The notes under the pieces were generated by a model. It made no database searches, was not told where the DNA came from, and saw only the letters and a list, made by a program, of their open reading frames with translations. From Bin5 sp034422415 (GTDB lineage Bacteria; Chloroflexota; Anaerolineae; Caldilineales; Caldilineaceae): 64,000 bases of DNA. Below, piece by piece: positions 1 through 12,629 of the stretch. The translations under genes and the position numbers were made by a program. The stretch covers positions 2,542,001-2,606,000 of the forward strand of contig OZ241871.1 in assembly GCA_965202955.1 (NCBI GenBank), in the 5' to 3' direction. Every line of letters starts with the position of its first letter. Within the stretch, counting starts at the first letter, position 1.

Positions 1-1
1 A

Positions 2-1957
2 GCCCGGATGGACGTTTGGCGTAACTACGATAGGGACGATCTGATGATCGTGGATGAAGCCCACCATGCTGCTGCGGTTGGCTGGACGCGAGCGATGCGG
101 CAGTGGCTCGGGCGAATCCTGGGGATGACCGCCACCCCATGGCGACTGTCTGAGAAGGAGGGTTTCGACCATCTTTTCAGTTCGTTACTCTGCGGTCCAC
201 AAGTGTTGGAACTGCAAACTGGCAACCATCTGTGCGATGCCCAAGTACGAATGCCGTCAACAGAATGGGTTATTCAAGGGGGCGCGGTCGGCATGACCGG
301 TGACTTCACCGACTCCGGAATTGAGGCGGCCAACCAAAACAACATAATGACGGCAGGCGCGCTCAGGTTCTGGCAAGAACACGCCCTGGATCGCCAGACA
401 ATCGTGTACGCTGTCTCGGTCAGTCATGCCCATAATCTGGCAGCCGTGTTTCGAGATGCCGGCGTACCCACTGCTGTGATACTTGGCGATACCGAAGGCA
501 AAGATCGGGCAGGTATAATCACCGCATTTAAGCATGGCATGTTCAAGGTGCTAGTCAACGTTGCCGTTGCCACCGAGGGATTTGATCTGCCCGACGCCTC
601 CTGCGTGGTCATCACTCGACCCACCAAGAGCCTGACTCTCTACTTGCAGATGGTAGGGAGAGGCCTGCGTCCGAAAGAGAATGGTGGCAATTGCCTTGTC
701 CTCGATTTGGCAGCCAACTCGGAATTCCATGGGTTGCCCGCAGAAGACCGTGAGTGGTCGCTGGAACCGCGCGGGGAGCAGGAGGGCGATGGCGACGCTC
801 TTACAATTTGGTGTGGCAAGTGTGAGACCTTGTCTCCTGCCGCCAGCCATAACTGTCAGAATTGTGGCGCACCTTTCGGCAAAGACTGTAACCGCTGCGG
901 AACGTGGCGGGCCTGGAATCGTTGGAGCCTGGAAAAGCAGTGCAGAGATGCGCATGAGTTGGTCTGTGATCTGTGTCACAGGGATGCGCACATCGAAGCT
1001 CAATTGCCGATCAACCAAGAACTGGATATAGCGTTGGCTGAGTTGGAAGGGAAGGAGGCAGAAATGTCGTCGCCGGATCATGTTGAGACAGAAGTAGACT
1101 TGATCAATCAATCTCTTGGAAGTTACCAAGATTTCTTGGCTGTGTTGGAGGGAAGATTTGGCGCCGACTTAGTAAATGATTTGGGGGCCATTGAACGTTA
1201 TGACGATTTCTATGAGAAGGGTCTGGAAGAGTTAAATGAAGAATATGGTCTCGATCTAGCCGATTTTATCGGACGATGGCAGTTATACCAGCTTCTCCGA
1301 AAGTTGCTAGAGGTGGAACGGAAAAGGGTAATGGGTTCTGAGGAAGAGCGCCAGCACAAATTGTGTAAGGTTATTGAAGAACGCGAGTCGCAGTTGGCCG
1401 ATGATGCCCTACTGGATGTCATGTTTGAAGATTTCATTTCTAATCTTCCCGTTGACCAGATCCCGCAGAGCAAGCCCCAAGAACATCGTATGTTCGCGGA
1501 GTGGGAAAATGGACTTCAGTCGGACCTGGACGGTTGGAAGGATGAGCTTGCTCGACTGGAAAGCCAGCCTCTTGACAAGCTGCTGATTTTCGATCGAACA
1601 AAGGATAGGGCAATGGGCCTATTGCGGCGCGCGGCACAAGACGCCGACTTGCTGCCCGATGCAAATGACCCCGCAAACAAGCTGATTCCTCGCAAAAGAT
1701 CTCAGAGACGAAAGAGAACTCGTAGAGGAATCAGAAAGTCCACGCCTAACTCCCGCTTGAGCATGGACGCGGCGATCGTGAAGACCTTGGCAACTCATTC
1801 TGAAGAGATAAGGGCCGAGGCTCACCGCTTGTGGGATGAGGGACAAACCGCTAAACAGATCGCGGTCGCCCTCTTCCATCAAGGGTTCGGTACGAAAGCA
1901 GGACACGAGTTCGGCACCGGTCAGGTCGCATCCTGGTTGCCCAATCGGAATAGCTAA
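2..1957 (+). CDS. RadD-like SF2 DEAD/DEAH helicase with zinc ribbon, 5' partial
   Basis: The frame is open to the left edge, so the N-terminus with Walker A is outside the window. Numbering from the first Met at position 8: motif II DEAHH (16-20), motif III TAT (41-43), motif V near 186-196, and motif VI QMVGRGLRP (214-222). The motif VI region and the following 'VLDLAANSEFHGLP' segment resemble RadD/YejH-type repair helicases. Cysteine pairs follow (269/272, 283/286, 294/297, 312/320/323), which look like zinc ribbons. A charged, probably helical region comes next, then a basic patch near 575-595 and a C-terminal helix-turn-helix-like segment ('TAKQIAVALFHQGFGT'). Base composition is visibly less GC-rich than the downstream genes, which suggests recent acquisition. 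Role inferred: ATP-dependent DNA translocase in repair or in a defence or mobile-element setting. The missing upstream DNA would decide. Confidence 0.8.
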   Translation, partial: ARMDVWRNYDRDDLMIVDEAHHAAAVGWTRAMRQWLGRILGMTATPWRLSEKEGFDHLFSSLLCGPQVLELQTGNHLCDAQVRMPSTEWVIQGGAVGMTGDFTDSGIEAANQNNIMTAGALRFWQEHALDRQTIVYAVSVSHAHNLAAVFRDAGVPTAVILGDTEGKDRAGIITAFKHGMFKVLVNVAVATEGFDLPDASCVVITRPTKSLTLYLQMVGRGLRPKENGGNCLVLDLAANSEFHGLPAEDREWSLEPRGEQEGDGDALTIWCGKCETLSPAASHNCQNCGAPFGKDCNRCGTWRAWNRWSLEKQCRDAHELVCDLCHRDAHIEAQLPINQELDIALAELEGKEAEMSSPDHVETEVDLINQSLGSYQDFLAVLEGRFGADLVNDLGAIERYDDFYEKGLEELNEEYGLDLADFIGRWQLYQLLRKLLEVERKRVMGSEEERQHKLCKVIEERESQLADDALLDVMFEDFISNLPVDQIPQSKPQEHRMFAEWENGLQSDLDGWKDELARLESQPLDKLLIFDRTKDRAMGLLRRAAQDADLLPDANDPANKLIPRKRSQRRKRTRRGIRKSTPNSRLSMDAAIVKTLATHSEEIRAEAHRLWDEGQTAKQIAVALFHQGFGTKAGHEFGTGQVASWLPNRNS

Positions 1958-2017
1958 GCCCCCCAATTCGGCCCATGTCCCTTTTGAATCAGTTCTGTCC
2001 TCAGTATGAGCGGCGTT

Positions 2018-2710
2018 TCAACTCGACCTCTCCCAATCCCGGTCCGGCGTCAGATAGATCAGCGGCATACTCACCAAGGTAACCCCGTATTTGACCAGCA
2101 GATTGAAGACGAAGATCTCCCAGGCCACGGCCCAGGAGTCGACCAGCTGCGCGCCGAGGAAGGCGAAGGGGGAAAAGGCGATCAGCACGAAGATGAGATT
2201 GTCGACCGGCACGCTGACCGAGTTGCTCACCAGCACGCGCAGCCACTGGAAGCGGGTGGTGACGCGGCTGACGAACAGGTGATAGATCTCGGTGTCGACC
2301 AGCTCGCTGACGAGCTCGGCGAGGATTGAGGCGCAGACGACGCGCCACAGCGGCGCGAAGATCATGCTGAATTCGGCGCCGCCGAACGAATCCGGGTCGC
2401 CGGGCACAGCCGCGGACCACATCAGGTAGAGCACCATCGCCAGGTTGATGACGGCGGCGGTCACGATTAAGAGCTGCGCGTTACGCTTGCCCAGCGTCTT
2501 GTGTACGAGGTCGCGCAGCGTGAAGGTGACGGGATAGACGAAGGTACCCATGTCGACCGCCAGCCCGGCGACGACGCCGATCTTGAGGCTGGCGATGTCG
2601 GCCACCATCTGCGCGGCGATGTAGGCGGCCACGACCACCACCGCAATCCTTGAAAGCGCAGCCGCCGTGTTGCGATGGGAATTATGTTTTGCTGAGTCGC
2701 GAATCGTCAC
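2018..2710 (-). CDS. Queuosine precursor transporter (VUT/YhhQ family)
   Basis: A 230-residue integral membrane protein with about six hydrophobic segments, typical in length for the Vut_1/YhhQ family that imports queuosine precursors (preQ0/preQ1) for tRNA modification. Family-like features are the 'DMGTFVYPVTFTLRDLVHKTLGKRNAQ' region near residues 54-80 and the 'ELVSELVDTEIYHLF' segment near 150-165. The start is a GTG at 2710; the next Met lies inside the first membrane segment. It is divergent from carB, with 111 bases between them. No preQ1 riboswitch motif is evident upstream, and no other queuosine gene is in the window. Function rests on family resemblance. Confidence 0.85.
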   Translation of the reverse strand: MTIRDSAKHNSHRNTAAALSRIAVVVVAAYIAAQMVADIASLKIGVVAGLAVDMGTFVYPVTFTLRDLVHKTLGKRNAQLLIVTAAVINLAMVLYLMWSAAVPGDPDSFGGAEFSMIFAPLWRVVCASILAELVSELVDTEIYHLFVSRVTTRFQWLRVLVSNSVSVPVDNLIFVLIAFSPFAFLGAQLVDSWAVAWEIFVFNLLVKYGVTLVSMPLIYLTPDRDWERSS

Positions 2711-2821
2711 GTTACAATCACCCTGCGCGTCAAGAAGGTGAATCCGTTGTGCATTCAGCGCTGACGCTTCATTCTAAGCGGCCGTTACGCAAAACAAAAA
2801 ACCAGAAACTGAAAACTGCCC

Positions 2822-6187
<3,366 letters not shown>

Positions 6188-6228
6188 TCCCTCCCAGCCA
6201 CTGCAAAACTCAGAAACGAAGGAACTGA

Positions 6229-6690
6229 ATGAAATCCGTCTACCTTGCCAACCCGTACGGTTTTTCCACGCAGCAGCGCGAGCTGTTGCTGCCGCCGATT
6301 ATCGAGGCGATCGCCGGGCTCGGTCTGGACGTGTGGGAACCGTTCTCCCGTACAGGCCCGGAGGTCGACCCCAGCGCGCCGGGCTGGGCCTACCGCGTTG
6401 GGCAGCTCTGCTACACGGACGCGCGCGACGCGGACGCCATTTTTGCTATCGTGAACGGCGTGCCGCCGGACGAGGGCGTGATGGTCGAGTTGGGTGTGGC
6501 GATCGCGCTGGGCAAGCCGACGTTTCTCTTCCGCGATGATTTCCGGCGCGTCGCGGATACGGAGGAGTATCCGCTCAACCTGATGCTATTCGTCGGCATG
6601 CCGCAGCAGGATTGGGAGAGCCACTACTACACGTCGGTTGACGAGATTTCGTCGCTTGACAAGGCGCTGGCGCGCTGGGCTGGAGGGTGA
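6229..6690 (+). CDS. Nucleoside 2-deoxyribosyltransferase family protein
   Basis: A 153-residue protein matching the nucleoside 2-deoxyribosyltransferase fold: N-terminal 'VYLANPYGFS', a middle 'RDADAIFAIVNG' strand (66-77), and the signature 'PPDEGVMVELGVAIALGKP' (79-97) in which E87 aligns with the catalytic Glu. Family members swap or hydrolyse the base of deoxynucleosides or act on nucleoside monophosphates; the exact substrate cannot be read. It follows carB by about 40 bases on the same strand and may be co-transcribed. The start ATG follows an 'AAACTCAGAAACGAAGGAAC' leader that contains an AAGGA ribosome-binding site. Confidence 0.82.
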   Translation: MKSVYLANPYGFSTQQRELLLPPIIEAIAGLGLDVWEPFSRTGPEVDPSAPGWAYRVGQLCYTDARDADAIFAIVNGVPPDEGVMVELGVAIALGKPTFLFRDDFRRVADTEEYPLNLMLFVGMPQQDWESHYYTSVDEISSLDKALARWAGG

Positions 6691-6760
6691 GGCGGCTGGA
6701 TGACAAAAAGTAGCTGGAAGAATGCGTATATTTTGGGCTGCGCTTGTACTATGTAAGCAC

Positions 6761-6788
6761 TTGACAACAGCAAGTTCGATGGTATAAC
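6761..6788 (+). promoter_or_regulatory. Sigma-70 promoter P1
   Basis: TTGACA at 6761-6766 and TATAAC at 6783-6788 with a 16-base spacer. The predicted transcription start near 6795 is exactly the 5' base of the folded element at 6795-6853, which strengthens both calls. Confidence 0.7.
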
Positions 6789-6794
6789 AGGGTC

Positions 6795-6853
6795 GCGTCT
6801 AGGAGGAGTCGCCAAGCGTCTCCTATCGGGACCATGGCCCCGAACCTAGTCGC
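6795..6853 (+). ncRNA. Candidate three-way-junction RNA of unknown class
   Basis: Directly visible pairings: outer stem GCG-T-CTAGG (6795-6803) with CCTAG-T-CGC (6845-6853). Inside it are two hairpins: AGGAG-T-CGC / GCG-T-CTCCT (6804-6812 and 6816-6824, CAA loop) and TCGGG / CCCGA (6826-6830 and 6839-6843, loop ACCATGGC). Single A residues join the helices. It lies between promoters P1 and P2, upstream of the SAM riboswitch. It matches no riboswitch consensus that I recognise. Function unknown: it could be a leader element, a small RNA or a regulator target. Confidence 0.4.
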
Positions 6854-6900
6854 CTCTTCTATTGCGTACTCCCTGCATTTTTGCCTCTTGTCCACGAAAT

Positions 6901-6929
6901 TTGACATTGGCCCCGATCTCTGCTACATT
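6901..6929 (+). promoter_or_regulatory. Sigma-70 promoter P2 driving the SAM riboswitch and lysC operon
   Basis: TTGACA at 6901-6906, a 17-base spacer, then TGC-TACATT (extended -10; hexamer 6924-6929). The predicted start near 6936 is about 20 bases before the riboswitch P1 helix. Confidence 0.7.
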
Positions 6930-6956
6930 TCCCCGCACTACAATCGAATAACTGGA

Positions 6957-7113
6957 CTCTTATCCAGAGAGGCGGAGGGACCGGCCCTGTGAAGCCTCGG
7001 CAACCCGGTAGCGGAAATTGAAGGATTTTCCGTGACGTAGGTGCCAATTCCGGCAGATGTATTGCGCTGATGCAGTTGTTTTGCGGCGCATGGACGATTC
7101 TGGTAGATGAGAG
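6957..7113 (+). promoter_or_regulatory. SAM-I (S-box) riboswitch aptamer
   Basis: Helix P1 is an 8-bp pairing of CTCTTATC (6957-6964) with GATGAGAG (7106-7113). Between them are the conserved S-box core blocks: 'agaggcggaggga' (6968-6980), 'ggccctgtgaagcc' (6983-6996), 'cggcaacc' (6998-7005) and 'ggtgccaattccggcag' (7040-7056). These blocks are diagnostic of the family. The 3' strand of P1 (GAGAGG, 7109-7114) can instead pair with CCTCTC (7133-7138), which is part of the following terminator. SAM binding should therefore stabilise P1, free the terminator and shut off lysC-hom-asd. Confidence 0.95.
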
Positions 7114-7131
7114 GCAGGAACTTTTTTTGCT

Positions 7132-7164
7132 ACCTCTCGTCTGTTCGGCGAGAGGTGTTTTTTT
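7132..7164 (+). terminator. SAM-riboswitch intrinsic terminator
   Basis: ACCTCTCG (7132-7139) pairs perfectly with CGAGAGGT (7149-7156), followed by G and seven T (7158-7164). It sits 19 bases before the lysC start and is the expression platform of the riboswitch. Confidence 0.92.
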
Positions 7165-7182
7165 ACTCGGAGAGCGGGTCGA

Positions 7183-8643
7183 ATGCGTATGATCGTAATG
7201 AAATTCGGCGGAACGTCGGTCGGCACGACCGATTCGATTGACAGCGTGGCCCAGATTGTGGCCGGTGTTGTCGAGACGCAGACTGGCTGCGCACCCGCGG
7301 CGGCAGGCGGCGAACTGGAGGCGGACAGTCCCGGTGCCCTCGTCGTTGTCAGCGCGATGAGCGGGGTGACCAATACGCTCATCGAGGCTGCGCAGTCGGC
7401 CGCGGCCGGTGACGAGACGCCCTACCGCGACGCGCGCAGCCAGCTGCTGGTACGGCATCAGGTGGTGGCCGGCCAGCTGATCGAGGACGGCGTCGAGCGG
7501 GCCGCGCTCGGCAGGCTGTTCGACAACCGCCTGCGCGAGTTCGAGCGCCTCTGCCGCAGCATCACCGTGCTCGGCGAGCTGACACAGCGCGGGCTGGACG
7601 TCGTCAGCGGCGTGGGCGAGCGGCTGAGCGCACCGCTGCTGGCGGCTGTGCTGCGGGCCAGGGGGGTCAAGGCCCAGTTCGTCGACGCGGGTGAGCTGAT
7701 CATCACCGACGAGCAGTTCGGCGGCGCCAATCCGCTGATGGAGCCGACGGTGAGCCGCAGCCGCGACCGCCTGCTGCCGATGTTGCAGAGCGGTGTGGTG
7801 CCGGTTGTGACCGGATTTGTCGGCGCGACCGAGAACGGCGTGCCCACCACGCTGGGGCGGGGCGGGTCCGACTATTCGGCTGCCGTTCTGGGCGCGGCGC
7901 TCGATGCAGACGAGATCCAGATCTGGACCGACGTCGACGGCGTGATGACAGCCGACCCGCGCATCGTCGCCAGCGCGCGCTCGATGGTTGAGCTTTCGTA
8001 CGAGGAGGTGGCCGAGCTGGCCTACTACGGCGCCAAGGTGCTGCACCCCAAAACGGTCACGCCGGCAGTGGAGAGGAAGATACCGCTGCGCGTGCTGAAC
8101 ACATTCAACCCGGACCATGAGGGCACACGCATCGTCGAGCGGAGCCGCGAGCTGCACCACGGCGTCAAGGCGATCACTGCGGTGCGCGATCTGCGTCTGA
8201 TTACCATTGCCGGTCGCGGGATGATCGGCGTGCCCGGCATTGCGGCGCGCACATTTGACGCGGTTGCCCGGCAGCGCGCCAATGTGCTCATGATCAGCCA
8301 GGGGAGCAGCGAGCAGAGCATCTGTTTCGTCGTGCCGGAGTCGGAGGGCGAGGCGGTGATCGCCGCGCTCAAGGAGGAGTTTGGGCGCGAGCTGGCGCAG
8401 CAGATGATCGAGGAGATCAGCAGCCAATCGGATATCGTCATCGTGGCGGTGATCGGCGCGGGCATGAAGGGCACGCCCGGCATCGCCGCACGTGTTTTCA
8501 GCGCGCTCGGCGCGCAGGGCATCAACGTGATCGCGATCGCGCAGGGTTCGAGCGAGGCCAACATAAGCCTCGTCGTGCTGCAGGCATCGGCCGACGACGC
8601 GATTCGCGCCATCCACGACACCTTTGAACTGGGAACGGAGTAG
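7183..8643 (+). CDS. lysC: Aspartate kinase
   Basis: Phosphorylates aspartate, the committed step to lysine, threonine, methionine and SAM. The 486-residue protein has the kinase signature 'KFGGTSVG' at residues 7-14, 'GRGGSDYSAAVLGAAL' near 226-241, 'IWTDVDGVMTADPR' near 247-260, and two C-terminal ACT modules (from 'ITIAGRGMIGVPGI' near 344 and 'VAVIGAGMKGTPGIA' near 423) of the kind that bind feedback amino acids. Start ATG follows GGAGAG at 7169-7174. It is the first gene after a SAM-I riboswitch and is followed at once by homoserine dehydrogenase, so the operon is tuned to SAM rather than to lysine alone. Confidence 0.97.
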   Translation: MRMIVMKFGGTSVGTTDSIDSVAQIVAGVVETQTGCAPAAAGGELEADSPGALVVVSAMSGVTNTLIEAAQSAAAGDETPYRDARSQLLVRHQVVAGQLIEDGVERAALGRLFDNRLREFERLCRSITVLGELTQRGLDVVSGVGERLSAPLLAAVLRARGVKAQFVDAGELIITDEQFGGANPLMEPTVSRSRDRLLPMLQSGVVPVVTGFVGATENGVPTTLGRGGSDYSAAVLGAALDADEIQIWTDVDGVMTADPRIVASARSMVELSYEEVAELAYYGAKVLHPKTVTPAVERKIPLRVLNTFNPDHEGTRIVERSRELHHGVKAITAVRDLRLITIAGRGMIGVPGIAARTFDAVARQRANVLMISQGSSEQSICFVVPESEGEAVIAALKEEFGRELAQQMIEEISSQSDIVIVAVIGAGMKGTPGIAARVFSALGAQGINVIAIAQGSSEANISLVVLQASADDAIRAIHDTFELGTE

Positions 8644-8647
8644 AGGC

Positions 8648-9799
8648 ATGGCCAACAGCTCCGCCGCAACAACCGACCGGGTACAGAAGCCGCCCAAGCC
8701 GGTCATCCTGCTGGGCCTGGGCGGTGTCGGCCGGGCGCTGCTGCGTCAGATCGAGGAACAGCGGCCTCTTCTGGAGCAGGAGTACGATCTGCGCATCGCG
8801 TGGCTGGCGCTGAGCGACAGCAGCGGCGCGATCGCGCCGCCGGAAGGCGGCTTCAGCGGCGAACTGCTGGACGAGATTCTGCGACTGAAGGAGAACGGCG
8901 GCGCGCTCGCTTCCCATTCGCTCGGTCGCGCCTACGCCAGCCCGGCCGCGCTTGTCGAGGATGCCGGCAGGCCGGGCGCGGTCGTGGTCGACTGCACCGC
9001 GTCGGACGGGACGTTGGATGCCCTCTTCTTTGCGCTGGACCGGGGCTGCCAGGTCGTTCTGGCGAACAAGAAGCCGTTGACCGCCGCGCAGGAGGTCTAC
9101 GACCGGCTCAACCGCATCGGAGGCGCTGCCGCCGCGCCGCGCTCACTGGCCGCGCTGCGCTATGAGACGACGGTGGGCGCGGGTCTGCCGGTGATTGCAA
9201 CGCTTGACCGGCTTGTGTCGAGCGGCGACGCGATCGAGCGGATCGCCGGTTCCTTCAGCGGCACGCTCGGCTTTCTGATGACCGGACTTGAGGAGGGCCG
9301 CGCCTACAGCGAGACCGTACAGGAAGCCTACCGCCTGGGTTACACCGAGCCGGACCCGCGCGACGATCTCGGCGGCGTAGACGTGGCGCGCAAGGCGTTG
9401 ATCCTGGCGCGCGGCATCGGCTGGCGCATCGAGATGGCGCAGGTGGAGGTCAGCGGCCTCTATCCTGAGCGGCTGGCCGGCCTGAACGTGGACGACTTTC
9501 TGGCGGCGCTGCCATCGCTCGACGAGACGTACCGGCAGGAGGTGGCGGGCGCCGCGTCCGAGGGCAAGGTCCTGCGCTACGCGGCAACGCTGGCGGACGG
9601 CGCCTGCAGCGTCGGCCTGACCGCGGTCGCCAAGGACAGTCCTCTCGGCCGTCTGACCGGCACCGACAACCTGGTCGAGTTCTACAGCCGCTGGTACAGT
9701 CCCAACCCGCTTGTTATCCAGGGCCGCGGCGCGGGCGTTGAGGCGACCGCGGCCGGCGTACTCAGCGACATCGTTGAGTTGCATTTCAGCGGTTACTAG
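8648..9799 (+). CDS. hom: Homoserine dehydrogenase
   Basis: Reduces aspartate semialdehyde to homoserine for methionine and threonine. The protein has an N-terminal Rossmann segment 'VILLGLGGVGRALL', the central 'NKKPLT' motif (substrate-binding region) and 'GTLGFLMTGLEEGRAYSE', followed by the conserved 'GYTEPDPRDDLGGVDVARKALILAR' block. The end is about 383 residues from the start and no ACT domain is seen, so feedback sensing is left to LysC and the riboswitch. I chose the ATG at 8648, four bases after the lysC stop; an upstream in-frame TTG at 8624 would overlap lysC by 20 bases. Tight spacing implies translational coupling. Confidence 0.95.
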   Translation: MANSSAATTDRVQKPPKPVILLGLGGVGRALLRQIEEQRPLLEQEYDLRIAWLALSDSSGAIAPPEGGFSGELLDEILRLKENGGALASHSLGRAYASPAALVEDAGRPGAVVVDCTASDGTLDALFFALDRGCQVVLANKKPLTAAQEVYDRLNRIGGAAAAPRSLAALRYETTVGAGLPVIATLDRLVSSGDAIERIAGSFSGTLGFLMTGLEEGRAYSETVQEAYRLGYTEPDPRDDLGGVDVARKALILARGIGWRIEMAQVEVSGLYPERLAGLNVDDFLAALPSLDETYRQEVAGAASEGKVLRYAATLADGACSVGLTAVAKDSPLGRLTGTDNLVEFYSRWYSPNPLVIQGRGAGVEATAAGVLSDIVELHFSGY

Positions 9800-9889
9800 C
9801 TTTTTTGGCTGGCAGCCGGTGCTCTCTTTATCGCGTCCTCTGCGGTCGCTGACCGGCGGCCACTGATCACTTTTCTGGAGTTGATTCCG

Positions 9890-11035
<1,146 letters not shown>

Positions 11036-11074
11036 CCAAGACGGCGCTGCGCAAACGCGCCGGAAATTTTACAT

Positions 11075-11080
11075 TATAAT
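11075..11080 (+). promoter_or_regulatory. Possible -10 element upstream of the HAD-like gene
   Basis: A perfect TATAAT at 11075-11080, with a second -10-like TAGAAT at 11092-11097 preceded by TTACAT at about the right distance. A weak hairpin GGCGC/GCGCC at about 11043-11061 just upstream may end the asd transcript. No strong -35 for the first hexamer. Confidence 0.35.
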
Positions 11081-11197
11081 CTGACATAAGGTAGAATCGT
11101 GGGCAATGCACGGTATTGCGGGTTATTCATCGGTCAGTTCTTGGTCTTCAGTCGCTTGGTTGCGGTGCAGACGGACGTTTGAAGACTGGAAACTGAA

Positions 11198-12460
11198 ATG
11201 GAAGGTGTAGAATTGGGCAATACGCAGACCAGAGTGGCCTATCCGATCGCTGTTGAGAATTTCGGGCTGACGTCCCTGGACGAGCTAATCGGCGATCTGG
11301 TGGTCTACCGCAAATTGGAGCCGCTCACGCGCAAGATCCCCGGCCTGAAGTCGGCCCGCTATCAGCTCGGCTTGCCCAATGACGTCGTTCCCCGCAAGCA
11401 GGACACCTCCTATGCTCAGGTCGCATTGTGGATCCTTGAGCAGGCGCAGAGGCGGCGCGCGGCATCAGTCGAAGAGTTGCTCTTTATCGGCGACACGCTT
11501 TCCGGTGATGGAAACACATTTCAGGTGATGCGCTCCCTGCGCTCGGCGGATGAACCGCCCTTGGAGGACGAGGAACCGCTCAACGGTGGCGTCCCCGCGA
11601 TTCCAAGCGCCTGCTTCATCGGCAACGAAAAGGCCAACGAGCCCGAACAGTTCAACGCCGATGCAGAGACCGGCATGTTCGAGGCCAATCGCTGGAGCCA
11701 ACTGGTGGACTGGATCCAGTGGGCGCAGCAGAACGGCCTGCGGCTGGGTGAGAACACCGCGGTCGTTCTCGACCTGGACAAGACGGCCATCGGCGCGCGT
11801 GGACGCAACAACCGCGCCATCGACGTCGCCCGTCTGAAGGGCCTTTACCGCACGGTTGGCGGCCTGCTGGGCGACAAGTTCAACGCCAAGCGCTTCACGC
11901 AGCACTATGAGCATCTCAATCGCGCCCGCTACCATCATCTGACCGGCGACAACCAGGACTATCTGGCCTATATCTGTCTCGTACTCAATAATGACGGGCT
12001 CGATTGCACCGACCTGCTTGAGCGGATCGAGAGCGGCGCTGTGCAGACTTTCGAGCAGTTTGTTCGCTATGCCGAGGTCTGCATTGCCGGCGGCGGACGC
12101 GTCGGTGAAGCGATGCGCCAGGCCCACGAAGCGGTCAACACGGCGGTTTCGCAGGGCGACCCGACCCCCTTCAAACAGTTCCGCCGCGAAGAGTTTCTTG
12201 CCACGCTCGAGCATATGAACAATCTGGCCGACGACGTGCCAGCGGAGGAGCGGCTCCACCAGGAGATCTGCATCACGCAGGAGGTGCGTGAGGCCGTTCT
12301 GTGGTTGAAGGAGCGCGGCTGCCTGATCATCAGCTTCAGCGACAAGCCGGACGAGTCCTCGATTCCCCACCACACCCGGCACCGGGGCAAACAGCCCATT
12401 CACAAAGCGATAACGCACGCGACCGGCGTCAGCATCGTAGACCGGCTGCAGAGTCTGTGA
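11198..12460 (+). CDS. HAD-like protein with motif order suggesting circular permutation
   Basis: I do not recognise a named family. The 420-residue protein has an HAD motif I 'VVLDLDKTAIG' (D192, D194, T196), a motif II-like 'LIISFSDKPDES' (S379/S381) and a lysine-containing 'GKQPIHK' (399-403) as possible motif III. A canonical motif IV, 'LLFIGDTLSGDGN' (G98, D99, D104), lies before motif I instead of at the C-terminus. About 180 mostly helical residues separate motifs I and II, consistent with a cap insertion. The order IV-I-II-III suggests a permuted HAD phosphatase or phosphotransferase. The start at 11198 lacks a strong ribosome-binding site and is preceded by the AAACTGAAA-type leader seen at other genes; a TTG at 11213 after 'ggtg' is an alternative. 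Confidence 0.6.
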   Translation: MEGVELGNTQTRVAYPIAVENFGLTSLDELIGDLVVYRKLEPLTRKIPGLKSARYQLGLPNDVVPRKQDTSYAQVALWILEQAQRRRAASVEELLFIGDTLSGDGNTFQVMRSLRSADEPPLEDEEPLNGGVPAIPSACFIGNEKANEPEQFNADAETGMFEANRWSQLVDWIQWAQQNGLRLGENTAVVLDLDKTAIGARGRNNRAIDVARLKGLYRTVGGLLGDKFNAKRFTQHYEHLNRARYHHLTGDNQDYLAYICLVLNNDGLDCTDLLERIESGAVQTFEQFVRYAEVCIAGGGRVGEAMRQAHEAVNTAVSQGDPTPFKQFRREEFLATLEHMNNLADDVPAEERLHQEICITQEVREAVLWLKERGCLIISFSDKPDESSIPHHTRHRGKQPIHKAITHATGVSIVDRLQSL

Positions 12461-12553
12461 TCGCTGCATAACGTGCGGCGCGCCGATCGCAACTGCACAG
12501 CGGCGGTGTGCGAGACACTGGTTTCCGGCTTACTGAATCAGGCGGCCTTCTTC

Positions 12554-12562
12554 TGCTATACT
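12554..12562 (+). promoter_or_regulatory. Extended -10 promoter for ftsH
   Basis: TGC-TATACT (hexamer 12557-12562) lies about 70 bases before the ftsH start. No good -35 is visible, as is common for extended -10 promoters. Confidence 0.4.
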
Positions 12563-12629
12563 AGGGGCACAGTGTGTAGACTGTGCCGGTGCAGCCTTTT
12601 CCCGGCGTCTGCTTCAGGGAATTTCCGCT

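Noticed and set aside
2711..2821. preQ1 riboswitch before the queuosine-precursor transporter
   Set aside because: Neither the short preQ1-I pseudoknot sequence nor a related A-rich tail was found in the 111-base leader.
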